A stretch of DNA of 64,000 nucleotides from Polydactylus sextarius (lineage: Eukaryota; Chordata; Actinopteri; Polynemidae), in NCBI GenBank assembly GCA_016801845.1, contig CM028910.1, positions 10,191,629 through 10,255,628 of the forward strand, written 5' to 3'. Positions 34,954 through 48,800 of this stretch are shown in pieces. Position 1 is the stretch's first letter. The number at the start of each line of letters is the position of its first letter. Both the position numbers and the translations under genes were made by a program. The notes below the pieces were generated by a model. The model had not been told where the DNA came from. It did not search any database and saw only the letters and a program-made list of their open reading frames with translations.

Positions 34954-37900
34954 ATGTCCCAAATATGGACCATCTTCACCGCCCTAACACTGCTGGCGGT
35001 GCAGCTTTGCATAGGTAAGCTCGGACAGATACGTTTTTATTTATTTGTTTAATCTGTTTGTTTAATTTGTTTAATTATTTATTTAATTTTTATCATTTAA
35101 AAATGTATTTATTTAATTTTTTGAGATGAGCGCGAGGTAAAATGTGGTCATATAAAAAGTTTTTTTTTTGTTGTTTTTTTGTTTTTTTCTTGTGCGCTGG
35201 TGCTGGATGCGATACTTTCCCCATCTGGTCCAAACCCAACACATAATTAATAACTTGTAACATTCATATAACTACTGTATCAGATATGAGGTACTGTGAA
35301 CATCTTGTTGTAGTTTATGTTGAAGTCATTATTTTTGCTCTTAGGTGACAAATCCTGCACCATCAGCTCCAGCGCTGGATCTGTGGTGCAGCGAGGGTCC
35401 AGTTTTAAGGTTTACTGCACCTTTAACTGCAAGTGCAAGAGAGTTATGTACAGTAACCATCCTCCCACAGTCCAGAGCCACGAAGACCTGAATTCCACAA
35501 CTGTCTATCTCAACGTGATGAACATAACAGAGAACCGAACATACAGCTGCTGTTGCAGTTGTCCTTTTGCACTAGACCCCTGTGGACTGGACATCTCAGC
35601 TGGATGTGAGTGTGAAGCAAAGAAACAATGAAGTCTAGTTCTTTAACTTTTTTTTAAGTTTGCTCATGCACCAATTTTACAGAAGACTATTTCATTTAAA
35701 GAGATACCTGTCCAAGCATGTGTCACCACACCATAACGAGCCTGCAGGTATAACAGTGATGAGATCTACCAAAAACGCTTTCCATCTACAAATGATTTCA
35801 AACTGGTGTGAAAAGTTGCAGATCTTGCCGTTGTTTTATACTGATACAGTACTTCAAGAAGAGACTGTCATCTTTAAGGTGTGACTAACTTTAGGTGTGA
35901 CTAACAATCTACAAGAGCTAGTTCTGCTTTCTGTATTTAGAGCGTACGCTATTCACTTGTTGAAAGGCCAAGTGCAGCTAAGTCAAACTGTGGGAAGTTG
36001 CTTATTGTGACCACAGAGTTGTTTCTAATTTGGGAGTAAAAACAAGGTTGTTTTCTGACACTCACAGCATGTTTCAGTCCATGAACAATAAAACGACATT
36101 CTCAGGACAAACACTTGACCTGGAACGACACAAATTTATTACTTACTTAGAATTTGCTACACAAGAAAAAAAATAAAATAAATCCCTCAATATTTAGGCT
36201 CCTCTTTATCTTCTTTGTTCCTCAGATGTACCAGATCAACCTAAAAGCATTTCATGCACCTATAACATCAGAAATAATGAAAGTGGACTGGTAGTCTGCA
36301 AGTGGGACAGCGGACGGGATACTTATCTCAGAAATAGCTCAGTGTTATGGTGAGTTTGAAAAAAAAAAAACATTCTGTTTGCTCATGGACAGGTTAAAAT
36401 AATCTTGCTTACACTTGAAACTTTGGCTTTGTATCTTTCAGGGTGAGAACTGTTTCAGAAAATGATGCAGGTACACCCGTGCCGCACAATGTTTCCAGTA
36501 AGGGAACTGATTCACCCTCAGCTAATTTCACTATGTCCAGATCTGTCCAGCTCATCTCTGTGTGGGTCCAAACCACAAATCCACTGGGCTCAGTGAAGTC
36601 CTCCACCTTCAACTACACTGTCAGTGACATTGGTAAGACCCATATAAATGGCTGAGATTCAGGCTGATAATGCAGTGGAATCGTATTTGTTTTGATAACT
36701 ACTTTAATGTAAAGGAAACATCACAAATTGATCATCTTCGGAAAACAACTTTTGTTTTTAATGTCCATGACAACTTGTTTTGTCGTGTTTTTGATTATCT
36801 GAGCAGTGATGCCATCAACTCCCATTCTTGGCCAACCAAAGTGCTTTTCCAGAAATTGCACCATCAAAGTGGAGCAGTCTGTGAGCATGCAATACCTGGA
36901 GATCCAATGCAACACAACAGGATACACAGGGACTTTCTCTCCAGACCAAGTAAGACTAGATTAGATGAGATTTAGCTTGTTATTAACAGAGTTTAATGAG
37001 ATGTTGCTTCAAGTTTGTTTCAAACCTTTGACGACATCTACCACATGATTAGACCACGTAGATGCGCTGCTGATTCAGACTAAAAGGCAGAAATGAGTGT
37101 CAGACTGATGTGTGCAGAGGTGAACTTAAAATGAAGCATAAATGTCAAAAACAAGCAAAAATTTGACCTTTATCAGATCTTCAGACAAAGTTATCATAAA
37201 ATGGTCTTTCCCGTGAGCAAAATGCCTGAGGTTTTTGATTGGTAAGGGAGTAAAAAACAACAACATTCATGTTTTTTTTTTTTTTTTTTTTAATTAAAGG
37301 GTGTGCAGATGCAAACACTTCAGAACTGGTCCATCTCCTCTCTGGAGCCCTTCACTTTGTACCATTTCAGAGCTCGGTCCAAATTTGAAACTGGACACTG
37401 GAGTGAATGGAGCGCAATCATTTCCAGCTGGACTCAAGAGGAAGGTAAAAAACTGAGCAGTCATCTGAGTTCAAATAGTCTACCTGCGTGTATCTCTGTA
37501 CTGTCTGAGTGAGAACACTACTGATTCTATCTTCAGCTTCAGTCTTTATTTCTGTCGTTCTCTGTGGTTTATCTATTTGAGCTATCAGATAATAAAGTTT
37601 TGTTTCCTTTTTTGGTGTTTTGAGGCAGGCATTAGATATACAAAAACCACTGAAACAGGCTTTATTTGATTGTATATGGAGAGCAAAACCACCTGTTTAT
37701 GCTAAGAAACAATATGCACTATTGCATGATAACATGTAGTGATATTATAATGAAATATGTTTAAGAAGAATGTAGTTCATGTGGACATCATGTCAACACT
37801 TGGCCCAAGAAGTGGACCCATAAAGAAGACAGTAATGATTCATTGGAAACATTGCAGGATATGTGTAATACAGATGGTGTGAAGATACGCAGGTCTCCCT

Positions 37901-39895
37901 ATAGAAATGTAAGCTACAAATGTGCAGCCATCAGCGTTGCATAAACAAGCGCCAGCAGAAGAAGCAACACTGGAAATCAGAGCAGACATAGTGAAAGACG
38001 GTTGTGTCTTAAGCCTTAGATCTTTTTTTAAACTCTTGAGTAATTGAATAAGTGAGTAGATTTCATCTGTTTGATTAACGTCAATCGTTTCAGTGAAATC
38101 CACTGGTTATTCATGTCCGACTTTCAAGGCAGCCTCTGGTTTCATCGCAGGACACGTTGAAAATCAGCTTTAGAGATGTGAAACTATGAGGAAGCTAATG
38201 TCGTCATGACAATTTTTTGCTCTCTCTTGTGAAACTTTCAATCGATGTTCAAGGAGCATCACACCAGAAAACCAATAATTATGCAATAATGATTAAAACA
38301 ATAATTATGCATAGACATCACCTCAATGTAGAGGTGACATTTGAAATTAGTGTTAGTATTTTAGTGAGGTCTCCATTTGCCAATTGCATTTGAATTCACC
38401 AACAGAACCATGTGATTTAACAGTAACATTTACAGTAAAAAAACAACAAAAAAAAAAAAAAAAACAAGGTGTTTATTGTGATGGGTTTTATGTTATGTAT
38501 GATTTTACATTAAAATTATGACTGAAAGGTTAAAAAATATGCTTTGGAAAACACATGGAAATACATCCATGTGTGATTACAGAACCCACAGTGTGGTTGT
38601 TTAACCTTGTTTATATTTTCAACACTCTTGCTCAGTATTGAACAGTGCAGGTTAACTGCTAGACTAAGAGGTGGCGTGCTCACATATTTGAACTTCCTAC
38701 GTACTGTACACAAATCACTGGGTGGAGTGAACTGTTCTCCCCTGCTAGGTTATCACACACCATAAGTTCACCACTGTCACCAGCACTGGGTCACTGTTAC
38801 AGCAGAGCAGAAACACTCTTGTAGACAACATTAGGCATTAGCCACGAGTAGACTTCTCACAGTAAAATATCTGCTCTTTGCTGTAATGTGTAATTTTCTT
38901 AATGTAAAAGGAATCTATGTCAAGTATAATTGTTTAATAGAATTTTCAAGTCGGTAAAATCAAACAGCAAAGATATCAACTGTCGTCAATGTGATTTTAG
39001 GATCATGTTGCAATAACACATTGATGTTTTATTGTTGTAGCTCCTGCAGAAGAATTGGACGTGTGGTACACTGAAGCTGCATCTGACTTAAAATCCCCTA
39101 GGGTTTACTGGAAGGTAAGTTTTTAATCTTATTGAAAAGTCCTCCGAATTTTTTTTTTTTTTTCTCTGAGTTCATTCATTAGTTAAAATTGCTGAATGAG
39201 CGAAGGCTAATTTTCACAACACTGCTGCTCTGTTTGATTAGCTTGACACATCTGTGGTCTCTAGGTGTTCCCTTTTCTCTTTCTCACTCGATATGTGTGT
39301 GTGTGGTCGTGTGGTACTGTAACCATAGTAACACCGTGATCTTCCTGCTTCGCTACTGTGTTCTTCACAAACTAAAGGTCAGCCCTTGACCACTTCTGAA
39401 ATGTGACACCTTCTCACATACTCGAACATTTTCGCATACATACACACACCCACATTCATTTAATGTCACATAAAGACAGTGAGAGACAAGTGAAACCTGA
39501 CAGCAGACACCGCAGTTTCAGTTTACAAGAAAAGAGGAGCTGAACAGAAATGATGTGTCTTACAGTGTGTTCATACTGAGCATGCTGTGTGAAAGCTCCT
39601 TGCCGCTTGCCACAAAAAGTTTTTTTTTCTCTTCACGCTCATGTTGTCAAACTCAGTGGTTTACCTTCAGCCATTATTCTGTTTGCAGGAAGCGAACATT
39701 TCAATCTCCAGAGGGAAGATCATAGAGTACCAGATAAGAATTTACAACTCAGACTCTGGATCAGAGTTCGTCACTAACGTCAGTTGCAACACCAGGAATT
39801 ATTCAGTCCAGATCTGTGATAAATGTGAGGTGACAGTGAGGTCCCGCAACTCCAAGGGTCTGTCCCCTCCTGCGAGGATCACAGCACGACACACA

Positions 39896-39959
<64 letters not shown>

Positions 39960-42949
39960 AAGATTACAACAGGATGAAGGTGGTGTCTGAAGCAGTGAAA
40001 GTATTCACACACACTTCTCATTATTTCTCAGCTAACTCCTCCCTGAGTGTACACGTGACGGCAGTCAGGCACAATGTCACCATCTCCTGGAGAAAGTCTG
40101 AAACTGCACAGCAGCCTGCCACATATGTGGTGGAGTGGTACCCAGATGATCACAAGCAGAAGCTCAGATGGGTCAGACTGGGTAGAAATGAGGACCATGC
40201 AGTGATTACAGGTACAGAGACATATGCAAAAACAACAAATGAGAAATTCTCCCTCTCTCCATTATCTGCTCTTCTTTCAGATGTGTATCATCCAAAGATG
40301 ATACAACTATTGTTTATAATTATCTCCTTTTGTGCAGACATGAAGCCATTTGAGTGCTACAGAGGAGCAGTGTATGCTTTCTACAATGAGAACTCTGTCA
40401 GTAAGACCACATTTTCAGACGTCGCCAAGCTGGAGTCAGGTAAGATCACAGATGCAGTACTAGAAGGAACTGAAGGGTTAATAACAGAAATTTCAATTGT
40501 CCTGTATTGTTAGTCCTGTTGAGTAAATCTGGCTTCTGTTTGTTGTTTACAGCTCCAGTAGTTGGTCCGCTGGTTGAAGAAAAAGTTGAGGGACAAACAG
40601 TGAAAGTAACATGGACGGAGCTTCCCAGGAGCCAGCGGCGGGGTTGTATCACCAACTACACCATCTATTTAGAGGACAGCAGTGGACACCACAGACGTTG
40701 TAAGATCTGTACAAATAATTAAGAGAAGGAGGGATTGAGGGAATCTTATATATGATACAAAATCTTCACTATCACATGTAACATTCAGCACTCTTCTCCA
40801 CCATACAGTCACTTATTTCACCCTGCATTTCAGACTGTGTACCACTGACAGAGAGGATGCATGTGATCAAAGACTTGCCTCCAACTGTTTACAGCCTGTG
40901 GATGACTGCCTCCACTGCTAAAGGAGAGGGCCCTGCAGGTCAAAACATCAAGATCCTCATCCAGCGTAAGCACCTTTCACCTCCACTAGTTGCCCACTAC
41001 CTGACTCTGGCCATACTAGATGACTGTTCACAACAAAGGATCGTGTTTCTGTAATAACATTAAGACCAGGATATACTCTAGCTTAAATAATGAAGATAGA
41101 CTGTATGGGATTGTTAATGTGGTCAAACAACTCAATATGACCTCTGTTGTTAAGGTCTTATCATAGATAATATGGCTGTATTGCCTTTTTACACCTCACC
41201 AGCAACAGCTGTAGCTGGAGTGTTTTGTATACAAATTGTACACAAGAGAGATGAACTGACTGAAAAAAAAGTTGTACAAAGTACCTGCAAGTCACACTTG
41301 AAATGGCTTTGGTAGAAGTTAAAATCGCCGTCTAGAATGCTACTCAATTCAAGTAAAAGTATCTAGTATTTACCGTACTTATGTATGACATGTGATCTAT
41401 AATTAAACATACTTAAGTAATGAACGTAAAAATACAAGTGCATGTTAATAAAAACAGAGGGCAGTCAGAACTTTGAATAACTATCTTCATAGACAATATC
41501 TTGAGCCTGAACAAAAGTACAAAAACTGTTATTTTTTTCCCAAAATTTCTGCTCGATATTGATATTTTAGTTAAGTTTATCCATCCACCCTTTAAGATGG
41601 AGCCTACATCAACCCTCAGACAGTCACAGGTAGACTTAGAGTGAACCGGAGCAGGCAGAGAAAACACCAACTTTCATTTCATCTGATTTTTGTAACGAGT
41701 CTGCACATTGAAAACACATTGGAGTAAAAGTCAGAAAATGTTGTGAAGTAATACTGAAAGGTAACAGAATTTTTAAAAAAGCTCAAGTAAAATACAGACA
41801 CTCCCAAAACATACTTAAGCACTTCATCACTATACAACACTGCTATGACTACACAATGTGTTTTGGCCTTGAGAGAGGGATAATTTATTATTACCTTGGA
41901 GATATTTATTAAAATAGAGCACATTTACTCAGATGTGATCAGTATTTGATGACTCAAGGTCAAAGGTCAAGGTCACTGTGACTTCACAAATATGTTTTGG
42001 CCATAAATCAAGAAATTACTAGTTTTAACTGACTAGTACTAGTTTTTACTGACTCTATGGTGCAACCTCACATGTTCTCTCGTTTTATTCTTGTTATTGC
42101 AGAGGAAGCTCCACTATTCCTTTTAGTGGTGTGTATTGTCACTTCCATAATTGTTGCAATTTTGGTAATTGTGTGCCAGTTTTCATCAGTAAAGCAGAGG
42201 TATGTCAACACCAGCTCTTCTATATGGTCTTATAACTGAGAGCAATTTCAGAAACAATAAGAATAAATATTTCCATGCCATACTGTTTAGCAATTTTCCA
42301 CATTTCCCCTCAGGCTCTGGGTGGTTTTCCAGTGCCTCATGCTTGATGATGTGCCAGATCCTCGAAACAGCAAGTGGGCAAAAGAGTGTACCCAGGAGAA
42401 GGTATTTATGGAAAAGTGAAGTTTTAAGTTACATAGCAGCTCGTGGTTCCTTGTTCAAGCCCGTATCTTTCTCCCAAACAGGGAAAAATGAGCCTCGAGC
42501 TGCAGCTGAGTAACTCCACTGTAACTGAGGAGGAGGAGGAGCCCATCCTGGTGGACGTTGAAGAGCTGCCGAAGCTGAGCAGCGACATCTCTGCATCTAA
42601 AAACGTCTCCTCGCGGCCGTCGTCTCAGATCGGTTTAAGCCCGGAATCGACCACACTGCTTTACCCGCTGACCACGTACATCAAGAGCTTCTCCCACGAC
42701 TCGGACAGCTCTGACCACACACACACCTCTCTGGACACAAACACCACTGTTGACTACATCTCATCCCATGGGCTGGGAAATATGGAGGAGGAGGACGAGG
42801 AGGAGGAAGAGGACTTCGAGCGGCAGGAAGAAATGCTAGGTTTCTTCCCCAGTCACAACATCTTCATAGAACCGTTGGACTTTGGAGGAAAGTTAACTCT
42901 GGATGCCGTCAAAATTGATTTCTGCAGTGACTTCTATCAGGATAATTAG
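34954..42949 (+). CDS. il12rb2: Interleukin-12 receptor beta-2 chain
   Basis: Fifteen coding exons: 34954-35014, 35345-35605, 36226-36349, 36442-36632, 36807-36949, 37300-37444, 39041-39114, 39689-39899, 40032-40211, 40338-40439, 40553-40699, 40834-40965, 42103-42199, 42314-42401, 42482-42949 (2424 nt, 807 aa). Order: signal peptide 1-20; Cys-rich Ig-like D1 to about 107; cytokine-binding module 108-308, with a C-x12-CKW pair and canonical WSEWS near 294-298; three FNIII domains to about 590; TM helix (LFLLVVCIVTSIIVAILVIV); box 1 (VPDPRNSKWAK); an acidic tail. The last residues (GGKLTLDAVKIDFCSDF) resemble the recalled human IL12RB2 C-terminus (GDKLTLDQLKM), and the gene abuts serbp1 as in mammals. 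No GYLPS-type STAT4 site is visible; tail tyrosines are in LLYPLTTYIKS, VDYISS and DFYQDN. AATAAA lies at 43408-43413. Confidence 0.9.
39900..39956. repeat. (TA)n microsatellite overlapping an il12rb2 splice donor
   Basis: The intron after il12rb2 exon 8 begins with G followed by about 28 TA units, so the donor GTATAT is itself the first part of the repeat. Confidence 0.95.
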
Positions 42950-45834
42950 AGTCAGTCTGAGACCAAAGCTCTTTGGTGTGATGAGGTTTGAATGAGAACG
43001 ACTTTTAGAGGAAGCACCGATGAGAGAAATGAAAGAGACTGGACACAATACAGGTTTCATTGTCTTTGTTTTTGGATCACACGCTTTGCTGGGATGTTCA
43101 TGAACTACCTCTTTGCTCATTGAAACCAGAACTGTATCATAAACAGCTGCTCTGAGCTGTTCAGTAATCATTTCTTTTTCACTTTTTTTTCCATTTTATG
43201 CATTACCATTGTTTTCTCTTCAGAACAGCTACAGACACACTAATACCTCAACCAAAACGAACACAGCACGAACTTCACGAGTGAGTCACACATTGAAATT
43301 TCTGCTTGTCTGAAGCGACATTCATGGAAAGACCTCATCCTGATGCTGAGTGATTATATGAACTTTTACAGCATTTTTATATGTAAAATGCCTTTTTTAT
43401 ATGGAAAAATAAACCAACATGAACAATACAAAGAACCTGAATCTGCAGCAGCTTAAATATAATTCAACCACCATTGACATTATTTACACCTGCATCTATT
43501 TTTTCTCTGATCCATAAGAAAACACCAAACATACTATTGAGCACTGGTGACCATCCCTTACACTGGCCATGCTTGTAAATAGGATACATCGATGCTACCT
43601 CAACCCTAGCTTATCTAAATCAAGTTAAATTGTGTCTAAGGGTCCATCTGTAGTGCAGCATAATGACGGATGAAGTTTTGCTGTTGCTGAAGACCAATGT
43701 AAATTTGTAAAAAAAAAATGATATTATTATTCATGTAAAGAAAAAACTCTTCCAAAATGCTGATAATTCATACAACCATGTCAACAGCTCTGTGCTGTGC
43801 ATTTCCTCAGCAGTGCTTTGAGATGAATTCTAACACGTTACATTTCTGTAATGACAACATGACAACATGCTGTTTGTCATCAAGTTTACCATTTACCTCC
43901 TAGTCTAGTGTGTTTACTTACGTCTTGTCTAAGACAATGTCTTTTGTTTGAATGCAAACTTCATAAAAGTGCTCAAGTCGTGCTAAAGTAACTAGCATGA
44001 TTAAAAACTGTATACATGGTGTTTTTTCAGACAGACTGGAAGCTGGACATTCATTTATGATGATCATACAGTTTTGAACAGTAACCTTATAAATAATATG
44101 CAACTCACACAGTAAATTGTGCTGACTTTTTTTTTTTTTTTGGTCAGACTTGTCAATTTTAATCTCAATAAAAAATAATTTAATCCCTGCCATCTGTAAA
44201 TTTTTCCTGCATGTCGCAAGTTTGGTCTGAGTGAATCAATCAGTTGAATGTTTCAGTATTGGCAGCAGAAAGAGAAAAAAAAAAAAAACCACCAACATGT
44301 CTCAACTTGCCATTGAGCTTTAACACATCTTCCAAAGCTAGTTTAATGAAAACGTGACGTGGGAGGTGACCATTTGACATTTTGACTCGATTAACAGGTT
44401 TTTCCAACCAGACACTCACCTGAAAGAGTAGAGAATACTTCTGTTAAAGGTGACGGTAATACGAAGCAGCTGTACATCTGAAAAATGACTTTTTTTGAAA
44501 AAAAAAATTTGACAATGCAAAAAATTTATCGACCATCTTTATTTACCGACAGAGGTCTCTAATAGCAGGGCTAGAATTCACACATTTGTAGAGCACTTCA
44601 GTTGTTCCACACAATAAATGACTGTATTTCTTTCAGAGCAATTATGCAGTGGTGCCACTGTGGAAGCTACAGGGCAAAGTCAACGGTGGAGGAAAATATC
44701 AGCACAGAACAGACTGCAGAAACAAACTGGCGCTGGGCTGAGTTTACATCTGTGGAAGGATGCTCGAGTGGAGTGTGTAAACAGTCGAGGGTCTGAATGG
44801 GGCTTCAGCTGCATCTCAACTGTATAAAGACACTTCCTCTCCGTATCACTCTGAAGTAAAAACAAAGGCTTGGATTGACTTACACATGGTGAGTAATCAA
44901 AGATGAAATGGGCAGAGGAAGAGACATTAGATGGTGAACAGCAACCCAAGTACAAGTAAATCAGAACACATGGATTAACTTTCAGCTTCAAATGAATCCA
45001 CTGGACAAGTGTCACGGGATCAAAGTAAATTTTGCGGTGTAATCTATGTGTTCCTCTAAAATGACCTAATGTTTCTCCTTCAAAAAATCTCAGTACAAAA
45101 GAACCTTAATACAGATTTGGTTGCCATTTCATCAATGCATTCAAATCTGGACAGTGTCGCTTGACCGAAAATCAAGGCGTGTCCTATTTGCACCATGTGA
45201 AATACAGTCTCTGAAAGAATTTATGAAAATAGTTAAGATTTACAGGCCGAAGATCATAGAAGAATAGACCTCCTGTATAAAATATAAAACAATACCCCAG
45301 TGCTAAAGAAAAAAAAAATCCATAAATCTCAATGAGTGAAGCTGTAACTTCGTCAGAAATACCTGGTGTGGCAGAGCTTATGAGCTTGGGTTGGAGCTCC
45401 GCAATGCCTATTTCAAAGCAAGCAAGCAATGGCACACACCAAGCTTAAGATAACTCTTATGCTTACAGTTCAAAAATGCATATTTTCAAGCAGCAATTAC
45501 AAAAATTTATCAATGGACAATGCATAACCTCTGAAAAAAATACTGTATGAAAACATCCCTGCTACTTTGTTTCCAAGTACAAAACCTCTACCAATAAGTT
45601 GCTCCAGAGTAGCAAGAAGTCCTTTTTTTTTTTTTTTTTTTTTTTTAAATTTCTTTTTTTTTTTCCATCTTCGTTTTGTTTTTATTGGGTAAAATTCAGT
45701 CCTCACATTGAGTGCCATAGTTAATGACAGTTTTCTCCATCATGTCACTTTGCTGAAGGATCCAGGAACATGCAAGCCTCGTAGTGGAGGTGCTCAGGTG
45801 GCTCCTGTTAGGCCTGAAGGACAGTAGCCGCAGC
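42950..45834. other. Convergent 3' regions of il12rb2 and serbp1
   Basis: il12rb2 3' UTR runs to about 43.4 kb (AATAAA 43408-43413). On the minus strand, AATAAA at 45681-45686 lies about 150 nt past the serbp1 stop and could serve a short 3' UTR. A long poly-T tract occupies 45624-45665. No coding gene is supported between them; short open frames near 44.6 kb have no recognisable features. Confidence 0.5.
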
Positions 45835-48800
45835 TTAGGCCAGGGCTGGGAAGGCCTCTGGGTCGTCCACGTTGGGCACAGACGCAGATGACTGTGATGA
45901 AAAAAGCAGAAGTTAGAAGGTGACTTCAGAATTGAAGTTGCAAAATCAATTCTTTATTGCTAGCACACACAGCAACAGGTGTTAATGAGCTGCCAGAAGA
46001 ACTAAACTTTATTTACCCTGTCAGTCCTTCCTCCACGAGCCGGCCTAGGGGCTTCGCCGCCGCCAGCACCACCAGTGCCGCCACGGCCACGACCGCCCCG
46101 ACCTCCACGTGGTCCTCCACGCCCACGGCCTGGACGGCCTAGGTCTCCAAAGTTGATCTCCAGCTGAGACGTAATGTCATTGGCTGGCTTCCGGAAGTGG
46201 TGCTCATCATCTCCCTGAATTACAGGAATAGGATGAAAAGCCAGTAATTATTTTTTTGTGCATTTATAGCCTTGGCACATTTAATTTACAGGTATCATTT
46301 GATTTCAGGTATTTAGCTGTAGAGATTTTACCTTGGGCTCTTCAACCTCAGGGTCAATCAGTTCACCTTTCTTGTTCTGCAACAGAATTTCAAAATAAAT
46401 GCACAGAAATAACTTTATCACAACGGCTGCACATATAGATTCATGCAAGACTGTGTTACCGAATAAAGTCACTGCTTAACATTTATTCTTTTGATTAAAA
46501 GTAAATGAATTAACACTGATGTCAGGCAGCTTCAAGTCTACAACCACATTATTTGTCTGTGATTGCAAAGATGCATGTGAGAAAGTTATTCAGCAACCAA
46601 ATGGTTACTAAGCAACATGTGTTAACCCCTGACCACCCTGGTGTCATTCACAGGAAGCTGGTTTAACACCAAGTTTGCAGTGTTTCCCGAAAAGGGTGAT
46701 TACAAACCACATAAGTGAAGGGGGTTTTCCTGATAAAAATCAGCAGATTAGTAGTGACAAATTAGTAGACAGATTAGTAGTGACTATTCTGTGCGAAACG
46801 GATTTGGAAAAAAAGATGCGTCTCATGTAAGTTGCCAAAAATCACCTGTCTAACAGCAACAATATCTGCAATGACATTCTTGTGATCATATGATCGTGTG
46901 CATGTAATCAAGTGCAACTGTCACGTTCACTCACATCTGCCTTTGACTTGTGCAGCACAAATCCTTTGTTCCAATCAGCTCCCTCGTTGGCCTTACGGAT
47001 GTTGAACTCCACCTTGGCCCTCTCCTTGTCCTGCATGGCCTTCCACTCATCCAGAGTCATTTCCTTAGGGCCTTCCTCCTTTACCTCTTCTGCCTCATTC
47101 TCCCTTCAAGTTCAGATTAACCAGTCATTTAATTTAACATACAATTCAACATGATTTGAACATTAGAAACAATAACTTTCGTAGGTTACAGCAAAAAAAA
47201 AAAAAAAAAAGGCTCTGCAATTCCACTAGAACAAAAACTTACTTGTTCTCAGAGTCAGCAGGTGGATGCTCCTCTCCTTCAGGGTTCTCTTCAGTGTTTG
47301 ATTGGTCAAGCTCACTATGAAGACAAACATCAAGGTCAGATTGGGATATTTACCTTTCACCACAACATAAGGCCAGGTATCAAGAACTGTTAAATAAAAT
47401 CAATAATAAAACTCGGCACTTGGCCACTGCAGAGTTTGTAATTTTTCATATATATGAACTTACTTGAGCTCATCCTTGACGGTGCCCCAGTTGTGAGATC
47501 CACTTCCACCACGCTTTTCCTCACCCTTCAGACTACTGAAACAACATTTGCTTTAGCCAGGATCATTACACGTGCACTGCATTAAAACGAACCCAAAGGT
47601 CTTTAAGGGACTGGGTGCAAATTAAGAATTTTATTCACGAACCGTTTTAAGAGCTGAAATGTACTTACGATCGGTCACTGCCACTGTGTCTATCAAATTC
47701 ACGTTTTCCTCGGGAATCAAAGCCATCGCTGCGACCCATGCCGCGTCCTCTGCCTCCACGGCCGCCTCTGCCGCCGCCACGCCCCTCTCATCGGCCTGTC
47801 ACCAACGGGTCTAAAGGAATTGACAAAGAACATCAGTTAAGTCACTGCAAAGCATGTGGTTCTTGGCTTGTCAGAAGTCTAGAAACAGGACAGGACCACC
47901 ATTCCATTATTAAGCTAACTGCTGAAGTTTGTTTTTGTTTTTAAGCAAAACAGAGAACACATGTAGTTGTGCATTCAACAGGTGCTACAAACACATGCCT
48001 TACATTTACTTAAGATGCTTGAAATTACAAGTTTATTGAGAAAGTGAACAGTGCTTTTAACTTAACCTCAGTTGACTGATGTTTGAGGCTGGTCTAAGTC
48101 AAAATTTGACAATATTTTGTATGTTACATCAATTTTACGTGATAACTAATGATACATGTGCCTGCAACAGTTTAGGCAAAGCCCTGACATACTAAACCTT
48201 ATCATTGTAAACAACGCCTTTAACAGTCTCTGCCTCTACCCACACCCCTGTTTTGGGGTTTTGCCTGTTTTGCCTCATGTAGAATAAGGAAACGCCCAGT
48301 AAAACTTATGATAGTAGAGTATTCTGTCTTCTTTGGTTACTGCACAATTAAGACACCTGCTGATTGGAAACTGAACTCACTTCTCCACTGAGAATTCACC
48401 GCCCTCAGGCTTTTCACCAGCTTCACCGGCAGGCCTCTCAAAGCGGCGTGGGGGCCGTCTGTCCACAGGCCGTCTGTCTGTGGGGGGGCGCCCTTCTCCC
48501 TGGCCACCCTGGGGTCTGGAGCCATCGCCCTCTGGCTTGCGGCCCATTCTCCTCATGCCGGCACCTAGAATTGACCACAACAGGAGGATTAGAGGACCAA
48601 TAGCACTGATAGATCAGTACCCGCTGTTGAGCACCAGTGAAGAGAGGGGGGAGGGGGGTGATTGTTCTGTATAACTGGAGCAAATGATTTCAATTAAAGT
48701 CCACAATCAAAACAGTTTATTACATTTATTAAATAATAAGCATGTGCTAATAATTTGAACTACAAATAAGAACATTTATCAACAGGTTTGCTGGAGAAAC

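Noticed and set aside
39641..40513. 290-codon open frame across il12rb2 exons 8-10
   Set aside because: It reads through the TA microsatellite (Ile-Tyr run) and introns that happen to be open; splice sites and phase support separate exons instead.
44602..44827. Two overlapping short plus-strand frames downstream of il12rb2
   Set aside because: No domain or helix, overlapping frames, located in the convergent 3' region.
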